Assembly (NCBI RefSeq): GCF_017591425.1
Contig: NW_024466599.1
Coordinates: forward strand, 75,558,501-75,622,500
Source: Ochotona curzoniae
Lineage: Eukaryota; Chordata; Mammalia; Lagomorpha; Ochotonidae
Direction: 5' to 3'
DNA length: 64,000 bases
In this document: positions 32,128 through 43,559 of the stretch, one piece after another
How positions within the stretch are numbered: position 1 is the stretch's first letter
How the letters are laid out: each line of letters starts with the position of its first letter
Program-made: the position numbers and the translations under genes
The notes under the pieces: model-generated
The model's database searches: none
What the model saw: only the letters and a program-made list of their open reading frames with translations
What the model was told of the DNA's origin: nothing

Positions 32128-32335
32128 ATATATCTTGATAATAGGATGCTGGACTGTATGCCATTGTCCATACCCACAATATCAGAATATACTTAAATAT
32201 CATAATGATGGACTTATGACTGCTTATGAAGGTCAACACTATTGTAATAATATAGGGAAAATCGGGGGAGGGATATACAGAGCAGAAAAGAGAAATCCTA
32301 AGGTCTATGGACCTGTATCATAAAATAAAAAATGA
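32128..32335 (+). mobile_element. L1 3' end, severely 5'-truncated
   Basis: 'cttgataataggatgctggactg', 'aatatcataatgatggacttatgac', GGTCTATGGACCTGTATCATAAAAT and an A-rich end. The same 3' UTR family as at 5.8 and 42.5 kb. About 200 bases remain. Confidence 0.9.
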
Positions 32336-32545
32336 ATTAAAGAATCAAATATAATAAGATAGAGAACATGCTCTCTACTAGTCTATATTCCATTACTGCA
32401 AGGAGATGTTACAGTTGGGTACTTACAGAAAATAAAAAGGCATGTTTAGTTGATGGGAGATTCTAGGGCATGAGCTCAGCTCGGGTTAAGACCCATGTCC
32501 AACAGCATCACAGCCATCAACAAGCGCAAAAGGAAGTGATCACAC

Positions 32546-32584
32546 GAAGGGACAGGGGATCAGAGTGAAGGGACAGGGGATCAG
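32546..32584. repeat. 21-bp tandem duplication
   Basis: GAAGGGACAGGGGATCAG occurs at 32546-32563 and again at 32567-32584, with AGT between. Perfect match, so recent. Confidence 0.95.
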
Positions 32585-32689
32585 CAACTGCCTGCTACAA
32601 GGTCCCACTGCCCGCATGGACCCTTGGAGGCACACTTAGACTACAGTCAACCATCGCAGAATCTCATGTTGAATGTTGCTAGAATCAGT

Positions 32690-32895
32690 GGTTCTAATTC
32701 GGACTGGCTTTTGGGTGTACTGCTGGTATTAATATTACACGTTAGTGCAGGTGTTTCTGCAGGGATGAGCCCTGGGTGAGTCCCTAGGAGCTCATTACAA
32801 ATGCTCATCCCTAGGTCCCACCTCAGACCTACTATATTAGTAACTAGAGAGTGGATCCAGGAAGCTGTGCCGTAACAGACTCTGCAGGAGCTTTG
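32690..32895. mobile_element. MER5-type (hAT-Charlie) MITE relic
   Basis: 'gagctcattacaaatgctcatccctaggtcccacctcagacctactatattag' carries the MER5A signature in diverged form. The element is nearly palindromic, so no strand is assigned. Confidence 0.7.
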
Positions 32896-33189
32896 GATGT
32901 TCATTCAAGGCTACTCATTAGCTGCTCCAAGTCTTTACACAACGCCAGAGTGTGGGTTGGGGGTCATGTACGACAGAGTGGCACTGCTATCCAGTGGGTA
33001 TTAGACTCACTGGGGAACAAAATCACACTGGGTTCTGTTTCCAGGGCTGCTGACTCATGTTTTGTGTTTTGAATCTCTGGCTGCCCTCTGAGGAGCAGCG
33101 AAGAACTTTACGCATTCTCAGAAGGAAAGTAAGTGTTCCTGCATTGAAAGTCTGCATTGGTGTAGTGCTATCATTTGCTTATTTATATA

Positions 33190-33486
33190 TTTTAAAGATT
33201 TATTTATTATTTATTTGCAAGCCAAACATACAGAGAAAGAGGGAGCGAGACCATCTATCTGTGGTTCACTCTCCGGCCAGACAGCAGGGCTGGGCCATGC
33301 TGAAACCAGCAGCTCCATCCAGGTAACTCACATGGTAGCAGAAGCCCAAGCATTTTGATCTTCCTCTGCTGCTTCCCCAGGCTGTTAGCAGGGATCTGGA
33401 TCGGGAGCTGAGCAGACAGGACACCAACTGGCACCCATGTAAGATGCTGGCATGGCAAGCAGTAGCTTAACTCACTACAGCAATGC
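33190..33486 (-). mobile_element. C-type SINE, antisense
   Basis: TTTTAAAGATTTATTTATTATTTA, CAAGCCAAACATACAGAG, 'ctctgctgcttccccaggc', 'gcagggatctggatcgggag', 'ggcacccatgtaagatgctgg' and a head remnant at 33486. Confidence 0.9.
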
Positions 33487-34363
33487 ATGGTACTCTGGAG
33501 AGTCCACACTATTGGGTGCAGGTCTTGCAATGATGGAAACTCCTCCAGCCACAGAAGAATGCTGCCCTAAGCTGCAGCTACAGAGCGGACATGACTGTGC
33601 CTTGCCCCACCATGTGATCACAGGATCAACCACACCTACTGCAGACAGAATGCGTGATAGAAGCCCAGCTATCACTTGGCACAATCCTCCAGCCATCTTC
33701 TGAAGAAGGCCAATTGGCTACCCTTGGTGGATGAGGACATGGTCTCAGATTTTTGAAGAAAATCAAGGAGTTGGGACATGGCAGGACTGGAATTTGATCC
33801 CCAAAGCTCTGCATTGGAGCTCTGGTCTAGCCCACTTTCCTAATGAGCATAACCTTTCCTGCTCACACCTCATCTTATAAGAGAGCTGGGGGATCAAAAT
33901 AAGACTCTGCACTCCATCACACCCCAACCTACCTCACAGAAAGAGTAGAAAAGCAGAAGCAATGAGCACTTAAAGAACCTGCCAGAAGGCATACAACCAC
34001 ATCATTTCCAGTTGCCTGGCTCCTGGCACCTCCCAGATGTCACACAACCACACCAATGCCAGTAACCTGATTCCAAGTCTCATATTCTTAAACATTTTGC
34101 TAAATCGGGAGTAATAAAAGAGCCTAACATTAGGATTTTTTTTTTTTACTTTTCATGAGGAAAATGCATTCCAGGCACCATGGTTTAATGCCAGTCCTGT
34201 TAGGTCTTTTGTAAATGTCAGCTAAAGTTAGCAATGCCACTATTACCTAATTCAAAGTCACCATGCTGGGTTTTTCTTTATATTCTGTTCTTGCTATAAC
34301 ATGTCTCTTTGTGTGGTTGTCAACGTTAAGGCTTTTTAATATTTTATTTTATTTTATATACAT
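33487..34363. other. Unassigned DNA with a diverged 51-bp duplication
   Basis: No gene seen. Two related stretches, 'cagaaggcatacaaccacatc' (from 33983) and 'cagatgtcacacaaccacacc' (from 34034), are offset by 51 bases and similar for about 41 bases. This is an old tandem duplication. Confidence 0.6.
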
Positions 34364-34692
34364 TTTAAAAATTATCTGGTTATTTGAAAGGCAGAGTTAG
34401 AGTTGAGAGAGAAAGAAAGAAAGAGAGGTTGAGAAAAAAGTCTTCCATTCCTGATTCACATTCACTCCCCAAGCAGTCAGAACAGCCAGGGCTGAGCCAG
34501 GAGCCAGAAGCTTCATTTAGCTCTCCCACATGGGTGCAGGGCCCCGAGTACTCCCACCATCTCCTGCTGCTTTCCCAAGCTATAAGCAGGGAGTTTGATT
34601 AGACGTGAAGCAGCCAGGATACAAACTAGAGCCCATATGAGTTGCTACTGTTTCAGGCAGTGGCTCTACCTGCTATGCCACAAAGCTGACTT
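34364..34692 (-). mobile_element. C-type SINE, antisense
   Basis: 'aaaaattatctggttatttgaaaggcag', GAGAGAAAGAAAGAAAGAGAGG, 'ctcctgctgctttcccaagc' and the head 'gctatgccacaaagctgac'. Moderately diverged. Confidence 0.9.
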
Positions 34693-35342
34693 TGGACTAC
34701 ACACGTTTTATGTTCTGTTGGAGCTCATGTGTATATGCATTACCTTGGTATACCCTGGCCTAACCCTGACCTAGGGATCCAGTGAGTCAATTTGAGTTTC
34801 TCTCCCAGCAGTTCGCAACCAAGACTCTGAAACACGGAGGGAAGATGTTTGCTTGGCCTGGGGGTGCCCCAGAACTGGAGCTGGAGTCAGCTGCCTGCGA
34901 GTTGAAGCCACAGATGTATCGCATCCGTGAGGCCACCACTTCGGCAGGAGAGCAAGCATTGGAGTGATGCAGAGTGGCTGTGTGGCTTCCTGCAAGGGGC
35001 GATAACAACTTCAGCCTTCAATATTCAGTTTTAGATTAGTTGTGGTCTGCCCAGATGCCTGATTCTGAGTTGCTGAGAGCTTGCCTGGAGTCAAGTTTAG
35101 CTGGCTTTCTTTTAACTTGATCTCCTTTAAATGGGTTTCTCTTCCTTACAATATGTTTTGTAGACGTGGCCTTAGGGAACCAGTCACTGCTTGTCCTTCT
35201 CCTGACAGGCCCTCACATTTGGTTTGTGAATCCCTCTTCATCCACTTGCCTGCATTGTTACCCATGCCAGTTTGTCAAGCTCCAAGGAGCCTTTCATTTT
35301 CTTTCTTCCAAGGCTCAGGCTATTCCTTAAGTGGTTAATTTT
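34693..35342. other. Unassigned DNA
   Basis: About 650 bases with no recognised repeat. 34800-35000 has CpGs and overlapping open frames on both strands (61-74 codons) without recognised domains. Confidence 0.4.
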
Positions 35343-35458
35343 ATACATATATATATATATATATAAAATACTTAAATTAATTATATATGCATATATATGC
35401 AGTGGTTGATTATATATAATATAATATAATATAAGTGTATATATGTATATATATATAT

Positions 35459-35491
<33 letters not shown>
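35343..35491. repeat. Compound (TA)n / AATAT / (GA)n microsatellite
   Basis: TA-rich runs (35345-35368 and 35445-35462), ATAATATAATATAATATAAG in the middle, then (GA)n of about 15 units at 35463-35490. The TA-rich part is self-complementary and may be unstable. Confidence 0.95.
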
Positions 35492-35493
<2 letters not shown>

Positions 35494-37077
35494 CCTAGAA
35501 TGGTGTCGGGTGGGGATTTCAGGTTAACCAGAGCCAATCACGAAACTATATGCTGTGCGACACCTTGAACTAGGTAGGCCCTGAGCACTTGTGAGAACCT
35601 CTCCCCCACCTCCAACCCCGACATGATGTGGCTGCATGCTCTCCCCCATTCACTGCCCAAGCCCTTGCCCAAATCCTGCTCTCTCCTAAGAAACAAGGAG
35701 ACATCTCCAGATCCCAAATGAGACAGGACTGACCTATTATAAACGGTAAGTTCAAATAGACAGGTAGTGCAAAATCAAAGAGACAGAATAAGAATCAGAC
35801 ACACAGAGACCAAGACACCATGCTCATGACATTAAAAAGCTAGGCTGGTTAAAAAAAAAAAAAAGGAAGGGTTCATATGGCAACCACTAGTTTGCTAAGA
35901 TTGAACCCCTTTTCTCCAGATGGGGTCTCGGTCCCTGCATGTCTGACTTCTGAGTCTCTCTTATTCAACCCCGTACCCACACAAGGAAAGAGGAAACTTC
36001 TCAGTTGTCAGAAATTCCAACATTAAAACAATCAAAATGTATTTAAATTTGTACATTAGCAGACTTCAGATGATCGTAATTATAAGTTTATAACCCATTC
36101 TCGGTTCCCAGCATGGATCGCTGATAGCCCCCCTTAGACAGATAATAGTTTGTCTGTGGGCATGAGAACAGCATAGGAAGAAGATGGATCTGGGAAAAAA
36201 GAATGAGAGAGAGGGCTGGGGATCAGGAGCAAGGCTCTCTCTGTCCCTGGAGAACAAGGCCTCTGACGCTTTTGCTGCCAACCCACACGCTAGGAGGTGG
36301 GGCATCTAGCCCTGTCTCTCACCTCCTAACGCCACCTCTCCACCCTTGCGGCAACCGGACTGATAAACTTCCAGCCCGGCCATGCTGCGGTGGCGACCTC
36401 CTGCGTTCTTTTTTCTTTTTAGTTTTTGTGACGTCATAGATTGTGATGCACAGAGAACCACAACTGCGGAGGCTAAGCTCTCCACACCTGATCCAAGATA
36501 CTGACCCAAAAATATCCTGTCTCTTGAATACAAAGCTGGGAGTGGGGAGCAGGTTCAGGACTACTGGACACTTTAAGAAGTATGAATATGTAAACCTGTC
36601 CAGTTGTCGGGCAGGGTTAAAAGGGAAGAATAAGAAGAGAGGGCATTCAGGACAAAGTCTATTGTACAGAAATCAAGTGAAGTGGAAATGTGATGGAACG
36701 ATTGTGGCAGCAATAACCAGAAATAAATGTTAGGGAAGGTATGAACAATCCCAGTGTACACCATGAAATCTCATTCATACTCATCTCCTGGGCTGAATCC
36801 AGGGCATTCATTTGCTTTCTGCAAATAAGTGCTGGGTCTTGATTTCTCACTGACTTCCCAGTGACTCTCGGTAAACGTTCCTGAAAGTTTGCAGAAAGTG
36901 GAATTAAAGTGTAAGTTTCTCCTGGTGTGAGAAATTGTGACATTCATGCAAACAAGGAGCCAACAAACAAGTCATGAAAAATGTACATATGAAAAAAAAA
37001 AACTACTCATGGATTTCAACTTTGTTGTGCTAAGATAACCTCACTAAGAATCAGTTGATCAACTGATTTATCGAACA
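35492..37077. other. Unassigned DNA, mild CpG enrichment near 36.3 kb
   Basis: About 1.6 kb without a recognised gene. 36280-36410 holds at least seven CpGs, and a perfect CRE palindrome lies at 36429. Open frames of 75-96 codons here overlap on both strands with no domain match. Confidence 0.4.
36429..36436. promoter_or_regulatory. CRE palindrome TGACGTCA
   Basis: Exact 8-bp full cAMP-response element (CREB/ATF site), just beside a small CpG cluster. Sequence-only call; it may be fortuitous or part of an old LTR promoter. Confidence 0.3.
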
Positions 37078-37332
37078 GTGAGCCAGACGCTGACAGATGG
37101 AGGACTCACCTGCAGGTCTACTTCTCAAATACTTGTAATATGGCCAGGGCTGATCCAGGACATAGCCAGGAATTCAATCCAGATCTCCCATGTGGGTGTC
37201 AAGGATCCAATGTCTGGAGTTGTGACCACTGCCTCCTGGGGTCTAAATCAGCAGGAAACTGGAATTGGGAGGAAAGCTAGGGCTCAAACCCAGACACTCT
37301 GCATAGGGGACAGGTCTCTTAACTTTTAGACT
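37078..37332 (-). mobile_element. C-type SINE, antisense, tail side lost
   Basis: 'cacctgcaggtctacttctc', 'caatccagatctcccatgtgggtg', 'gaaactggaattgggaggaaagc' and 'ctctgcataggggacaggtc'. The T-rich end is absent. Confidence 0.75.
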
Positions 37333-37721
37333 CCTTATTGAACTTATTTGAAGTCCTCTTGTATAGCTTTCACTGGGATTCTGTACCAACTCCTGAAGAC
37401 AGTTTTGTGATTGTTGGAGAGGCACTCACTGGCCCCCACCACGCATGGGTGTTCTCATTACAAAGATTGCAAGGGCAATTTATGACAAGATGGGAGCAGC
37501 CTGACATCTCCCTCACACTGGGCTTGGAGATGGTGGTGGCCTTGTGGGACCCCACAGAGATGGCAATATGCATGGCCATGCTGAGGATGGCAAAGGATGT
37601 TTGGTCATATATTCCTCTCCCCTCCATCCACACTGTCCTTCCCTGTGGAAATTTCCTCTTAAGCTCCAAGAAGTTTCAAAAATACATGAAAGTTCAAATT
37701 GAACTATTTGAAAACACATCT

Positions 37722-38042
37722 TTTGTTTTTATTACAAAGTCAGATATACAGAGAGGAGGAGAGACAGGGAGGAAGATCTTCTGTCTGATGATTCACTCCC
37801 CAAGTGAGTGCAACAGCCGGTGCTTTTGCCGATCCGAAGCCAGGATCCAGGAACTTCTTCCAGGTCTCCCACGCAGGTGCAGGGGCCCAAGGCTTTGGGC
37901 CGTCCTCAGCTGCTTTCCCAGGCCAGAAGCAGGGAGCTGGATGGGAAGTGGAGCTGCCGGGATTAGAACCGGAGTTCATATGGGATCCTGGCACATTCAA
38001 GGTGAGGACTTCAGCCACTATAGGCCATTGCGCTGGGCTCGA
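37722..38042 (-). mobile_element. C-type SINE, antisense, well preserved
   Basis: GTTTTTATTACAAAGTCAGATA, GAGGAAGATCTTCTGTCTGA, GGGCCGTCCTCAGCTGCTTTC, CATATGGGATCCTGGC and head CATTGCGCTGGGCTCG. The longest open frame of the window (37338-38318, + strand, 326 codons) passes straight through it and is therefore not evidence of a gene. Confidence 0.95.
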
Positions 38043-38315
38043 GAACATATTTTTTTTTCGCTAGTGGAAAACCTTGGACTTGGCACTGAAATAATGGATA
38101 CCATTTTTTTGTGTTTGTGTTTCCACGTAGTTTGGGGGCCCTGGGCAGCAGGTGTGCTTGAATACCCAGGGGTGACAGCACCTGTTGACATAATGACTAC
38201 AGACAGTCCATTAGAAAACACACTTTCCAATGCTTTAGAAGTATGGACACTGAGCAGACTTCATTTCTCCATATACTCTCTTGCCTTCTCTCTGCCTTTG
38301 GTTGGCTCTTTGTCT

Positions 38316-38365
38316 TAAGATTTGTTTATTTTACTTGAAAGGCAGAACTAGAGAGACAATATCAC
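38316..38365 (-). mobile_element. C-type SINE fragment (tail only)
   Basis: About 50 bases: AAGATTTGTTTATTTTACTTGAAAGGC plus GAGAGACA. It stops where inverted L1 ORF2 sequence begins, so the L1 insertion probably broke the SINE. Confidence 0.7.
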
Positions 38366-39180
38366 TGGAGCTAGGTGGCGCCTTGATGTGGTTTTTATTT
38401 GTATTTCCCTGATAGCCAGGAAGCCTGGACATTTTTTTTGTTATGACTGTTTCTAATCTGAATTTGTTCGTTTGAAAAATGTCTGTTCTTTCCATCACCC
38501 ATTTCTTCACAGGGTTGTCTATTTTGTTATCGTTGAGTACCCGAAGCTCTTTGTAAATCCTGGATGTTAGTCTCCTATTTGTTGCGTAGTGTGCAAAGAT
38601 TTTCTCCCATTCTGTTGGTTGCTTCCTTACTTTGTTGATTGCTTCCTGTGCTGTACTGAAGCTTCTTAGTTTGATGTAGTCCCATTTGTTTATTTTGGCT
38701 CTGACTGTGTTTTGGGTGACTATTCCTAGGGGTCTTTCCCCATTCCTTTATCTTGCAGAGTGCTTCTTACGTTTTTCTCTAGTAGTTTGATAGTTTCTTG
38801 GTGTAGATTAATCTCCTTGATTCATTTAGAGCTGATTTCTGAATAAAGTGAAAGGTGGGGGACCCCTGCTTCTTACTTTTACAGGCTGCTATCCAATTGT
38901 CCCAACATTATTTGTTGAAGAGACCAGATTATTTTCAAGGTTTTTTTTTTTGTCAAAGACTAATTGGCTGTACATGTGTTGGCTTTCTTCTGGAGTTTCT
39001 GTTCTGTTGATCTTCTTCTCTGTTTCTGTACCAGTGCCAGACTGTTTTGATGACCATTGCCCTGTAGTATGTCTTGAGGTCTATAATAACACAGCAGGAA
39101 ATCAGTGGGAGAAGGCAAATTGGGGAAGGGGACAGAGAAATCTTTGAACCTATGAAACTGTATCATAAAATAATTAAGAC
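38366..39180 (+). mobile_element. L1 insertion with 5' inversion
   Basis: The first part (38366-39083) is antisense ORF2 ('ttctcccattctgttggttgc', 'ctgctatccaattgtcccaac', 'ccattgccctgtagtatgtcttgag' on +). The second part (39084-39180) is sense L1 3' UTR ending CCTATGAAACTGTATCATAAAAT. An inverted 5' part joined to a sense 3' part is the usual product of twin priming. Confidence 0.82.
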
Positions 39181-39181
39181 A

Positions 39182-39447
39182 CAAAAAATGCACAGAGACA
39201 GAGAGGGAAACACAGAGATCCTTCATCCACGGGTTCACTCCCCAAATGGCCATCACAGCCAGAACTGAGCAGGCGCCAAGCTGGGATTCAGCATTATTTT
39301 TCAGGTTTCCAAGGACCTGGCTCATCCTCTGCTGCTTCCCCCGGCATTCAGCAGTGAGCTGGTAACAGTCATCTAAACCAGTGCCCATATGGGATACCAG
39401 TGCCCAAGCAAAGGATTAGCCTGCTATGCCTCTGTGCCAGCTCCTCT
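39182..39447 (-). mobile_element. C-type SINE, antisense
   Basis: 'cacagagacagagaggg', 'ccttcatccacgggttcactcccc', 'ggctcatcctctgctgcttcccc', 'gtgcccatatgggatacc' and head 'gcctctgtgccagctcc'. The T-rich tail is missing next to the L1 A-rich end. Confidence 0.88.
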
Positions 39448-40792
39448 TTCTTCTTTTTATAGCTCCATCATCCTTTTTTCCCAGTGGTGATAAGGCAAAT
39501 TACATTTTCAAACTGAGTTGGCCTTTAGCAAAACAAATAGTTGGTATGAGTGCTCTACAGTGTTATAATGGCACTAACATTTTTATATCCTATTATGTAA
39601 GTTAGGATGTATCTTCAAATACATTCCTTGATTTTGGGGACTTTTACCAAAACTCAATAAGCTAAATATTGGTGCCAATCCCTATCATTGAAAGCATCCC
39701 TCTAGTTCACTGGATGGTCTTCTCCTGAATGAACAGCTTCATCTGAATGAACATCATGAATGCCTGTGTAGCGTACAATGCATCAGAGGCTTAACTCACC
39801 TCACATTGCTATGTTGTGTTCTCCTGGCCATGTTCAGTTACCTTGGTGGTTGCTAAGCAGAACAATGACATAGTTGAAACCTGTTTCTGGTGACCTTCTT
39901 AATTCTCTCTGTGATCTTTCCATCTTAGCAACTAAGGTGCTTATACCTTTTCCTCTAAGAAAAAGCATTAGTTAATGACCACTCTGAATACTGAAGAGTT
40001 CATAGCTTAATTATTTGTCCCTCGCACTTTATCCGCATGTTTATAAGGACTAGACTCCCTCAATCCCCATCCTATGTTGAGGAATCTCCCTGGATGTTTC
40101 CAGAAACAACAGTCCCTAGATTCTACAAAGAATTCCTGATTTTCCACTTTGCTGCTTACTGACAGCTTCTAAGGAGAACATCTGATTTGGGGAGAACCAG
40201 ATATCTACACATATCAACAGCTCCCCACATCACCTCCAGCACAGTCTGCCTTGGGAGTTTTGCTCACTGGGCAGCTCCATGAGATGTCTCACTGACTGGG
40301 GATGTGGTGTCTTCTCATCTAAGCCCATCTTCTTGCTTATGCTCAGTTTGATTTCCATCTTCCTGCTCATCTACTCAATTGCTAAACCAGAAACCAAGCA
40401 ACCCTCATGCTCCTGTATCTTGCTCTCCAAATCAGTCACCCAGTCTACTCAATTCTATTGCCTAAATGTCTTTTGACTTCTGTCTGCACCTTTCCACCCC
40501 AGCTAGGGCCATCCTAGTCAACCTCCATCATCTTTCAGATGAAATATGATAGTGCTTCCCAATGAGTCTCCTTGCCTGCTATCCAGGTAACACGAAGGGA
40601 AAGCAAAGTGATTTCCCCTCCTTCACCCTCTATGTCTTTATCCCTTTTGCACTGCATTTTAGGAATATTCCTCAGCTGGATCATCTCATGCACAGGTCAG
40701 GAGGAGTCTCCAACAAATTCATGACAAGTTTGCATTGTGAGAAAACTATGCATGGATTTCACAATTTTTGAATCAAATCAGCATGGCTCTTA
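39448..40792. other. Unassigned DNA
   Basis: About 1.3 kb. 'ttcagatgaaatatgatagtgcttcccaatgagtctccttgcc' (40535-40578) looks like an old interspersed repeat of unknown class. No gene seen. Confidence 0.4.
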
Positions 40793-41098
40793 AAGATTTG
40801 TTTATTTATTTGAAAGTCAGAGTTAGAGAGAGAGGGAGGGAGAGAGAGAGATTCTTCTGCTAGTTCACTCCCAATTGATTGCATTAGCCACGACTAGGCC
40901 AGATCAGAGCCGGGAGCCAGGAGCTTCATCCAGGTCTCCCAAACAGGTGCAGGATTCTAAAGATTTGGACCACTGCCTTCCCAATCACATTAGCATGGAA
41001 CTGACTCAGAAATGAAGGTGCCAGGTCTTGAACTGACTGCTGTGTGGAATTCCAGTGTTACTAGTAGTGGCTCAGTCACTATGCCACAATCTGTCCCA
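40793..41098 (-). mobile_element. C-type SINE, antisense
   Basis: AAAGATTTGTTTATTTATTTGAAAG, GA-rich block, 'gctagttcactccc', 'gaccactgccttccc' and head 'tatgccacaatctgtccc'. Confidence 0.9.
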
Positions 41099-41479
41099 TA
41101 AACTCATTTCTACTTCCATTTCCCATGAAATTTTGAGGCACCTTTGTAGTTTCAATATGTTTAATTCTTGTTTGGAGCTTATCACTCTGAAGATATAAAT
41201 TATGTTTGTTTTAAAACTGTTCTTTTAAGTCAAGCTCATTAGCTATAAGCATTTCTGGTAAATACATTGTCTCTCTTGTGACAGTCTTTTCAAAATTTTT
41301 CATCATTTTTGGTTATGGACTCAACTTTACACTTGGAAGTCCCTGCATACATGTTTCTCCCAGGGAGGGAAGTAGAAGGATCTTGAACAATGTCCATTCC
41401 CCACTGTTTTCACTGAACACAGTTCTGCCTAGATCATGGGTCACAAGGACATACTATCAAGTCTCCCCAGCTCCTGAAT
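41099..41479. other. Unassigned DNA
   Basis: Nothing recognised. It ends where L1 endonuclease-domain sequence begins. Confidence 0.4.
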
Positions 41480-42645
41480 GACTCAGTAACTATCACAGAT
41501 TAGCAGACTGGATCAAATAACAAAACCCATCTTTCTGTTGCCTATTGAAGAGACATCTCACCAACAAAAAGATGTGGAAACTAAAAGAGAAATAGACATT
41601 CCAAGCTGGCAGAAAAGAAAAATGAGCTTGTGTAGCCATTCTTATGTCAGATAATATAGATTTGATGTGAAAATATTAAAAGTGACGAAGAAGGATACCA
41701 CATAATGATCCAAAGAAACATTCAGCAAGAAGAAATCACTTTGTTTCTTATGGTGCTTTCTCTTTTATTCCTAATTTTATTTTATTTTTCTCTCTTGTTC
41801 TTCCTTACTAGTCTGGTTAAAATTTGTTTTGCTCAGTTTAGAAAAGGGAGGCTCTTTCTTGTTGCAACTTGTAGCTTTTGTAGTTTCAATTCTATTTATT
41901 TTTGCTGTGATTTTTTTTATCACTTCTTGCTTCCTGTTCATTTTTAGTTTATAATACATCCTTGAGATGCATTATCAGATCAATTATTTGATATATTTCT
42001 AATTTTTGTAAGTACCTGATGTTATAAATTACCCTTTCAACATTATTTTTGCTATATCTAATGGGTTTTGATATTTTTGTTTTCATTTTCATTTCTTCAA
42101 AAAGTTTCTTATTAAATTTTTCAGTACCACATAGGTCATACAACAGCATGGGTTTCTTCAAAAAGATTTTTGATTTTTTTTCCATTTTTTTTTTTTAGTG
42201 AAATATTGGTCATTCAGCAGCATGTAATTTAACTTTAATATTGGTGTAGCTTTTTGTTTTTTTCCAGTTGTTGATTTTGTTTTATAGCTTTTCATTTAAG
42301 GGAACATATAGTAACTGTGTAATAGAGACTGTCATATCCAGATGTGAAGATAAAATGCAATGTGCATCTCTACTTCCATATCAAAGATGGACTCCCAATG
42401 AAACTGCTCTGTGTTGACAATAGAATGCTGTACATTCTGCCACTGTTCATATCTACAATGTCAGGATACACTTAAATAGCAGAATGATGGACTTATGGTT
42501 ATCTATGAAAGATTATACTATTGTGATAAGATAAGGGAAATCAGTGGGGGGAGGGAAGGAATGTAGGGGTGGTAGGAGAAATCCCAAGAGCCTATGGAAC
42601 TGTATCATAAACTAACTAAAAATAAATCAATAAATGAAATAGTAA
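41480..42645 (+). mobile_element. Rearranged L1, second copy of shared inversion
   Basis: Parts in order: sense ORF2 endonuclease-domain sequence (about 41490-41735, 'gactggatcaaataacaaaaccc', 'gtagccattcttatgtcagat'), inverted ORF2 linker (about 41740-42300), then sense 3' UTR ending GCCTATGGAACTGTATCATAAAC and an A-rich tail at 42645. The reverse transcriptase region is absent. The right junction equals that of the L1 at 5.5 kb. Confidence 0.85.
41740..42300 (-). pseudogene. Inverted L1 ORF2 linker region
   Basis: The - strand frames 41949-42185 and 41777-41959 read YLQKLEIYQIIDLIMHLK and TAKINRIETTKATS. These resemble the stretch of ORF2 between endonuclease and reverse transcriptase (YI.KL...I..L..HLK; AEIN.IET). 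Upstream on the - strand 'ttaaattacatgctgctgaatgac' corresponds to KLN.ML.ND. Not translatable as a whole. Confidence 0.8.
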
Positions 42646-43559
42646 TAAAAAAAAAGAAGAAGAAAATTATCTCTATGAGTAAAATCAATTACTCTACCAT
42701 GGTATTGGCAAGGTCAAAGTAATACTCTTGGGAGCAGCTATTTCACTATTCTAAGAATTTTATTCTTCCAGTTTCATGAGTAGTTGATAATATAAATAAT
42801 AAACATTAAATTCTGCCAGTGCTCCATGCAACCAGTTGTACAGCATGTCCTGGATAACTTTAAGAACTGGTGTTGGAAAAACCATTCCCATCTCTTTGGA
42901 ATGTCTAATGTCTTCGGGAAAGCTAGGACACTTTGTCTGGTCGGCAGTGACAATGAGACGTGCAGCAGCGGGGTATGAATGACTCAAGTTTTCTATTGTG
43001 GGTTCTTAACATTTTTGCCATCATCAGGATTTTAATGAAAAAAAAAGCAAATGCTGATCCAGGAAAACCATTTACATCAAAGCTTTATATAAATGATTAG
43101 TTTCACTTAAACCCATCATCAGTGGCATAATCAGAATTCTTTTCCTCAAAATAGTTGACAGTCTTGAGCCAACTAAATCTTCAGTTGAATTAGACATTAG
43201 ACTTTCATGGAAATGAAGTTGAGTCTTTTAAACAGAGCGTATCCTGGGCTTGCATTTTCCTCTGAAATTTATCCAAAGATATTTCTTTGAGCCTTATTCA
43301 ATCCTACAGGCAGGGGTGACTAACTGAGCTGTTTGGGGTTATAAGGGAGCAATTGTATTCTGGAATTTTCTTTTGTTCTCATACAGAAACTTGAATGCTT
43401 GTGGAGTTTTTTCATGCTGTGTAAAATACAACTTGCTTCACATAAAAAGAAACTACTATAAGGAACCGAAATGCCTGGCAGAATCAACAGGAATTGCTTA
43501 TACGTGGGGCCTTGAAGGAGATGAACATATGAATGATATTCCAGTACAATCTCTTTTAC
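42646..43559. other. Unassigned DNA
   Basis: About 0.9 kb without recognised repeats. A 75-codon - frame (42760-42987) is not repeat-derived by eye but matches no protein I recognise. Confidence 0.4.

Noticed and set aside
37338..38318. Longest open frame in the window (326 codons, + strand).
   Set aside because: Its middle third is an antisense SINE (37722-38042), and the rest has no domain, exon signals or bias for coding. A chance frame.
42760..42987. 75-codon minus frame that does not look repeat-derived.
   Set aside because: No family recognised and no flanking splice signals identified; could be chance.
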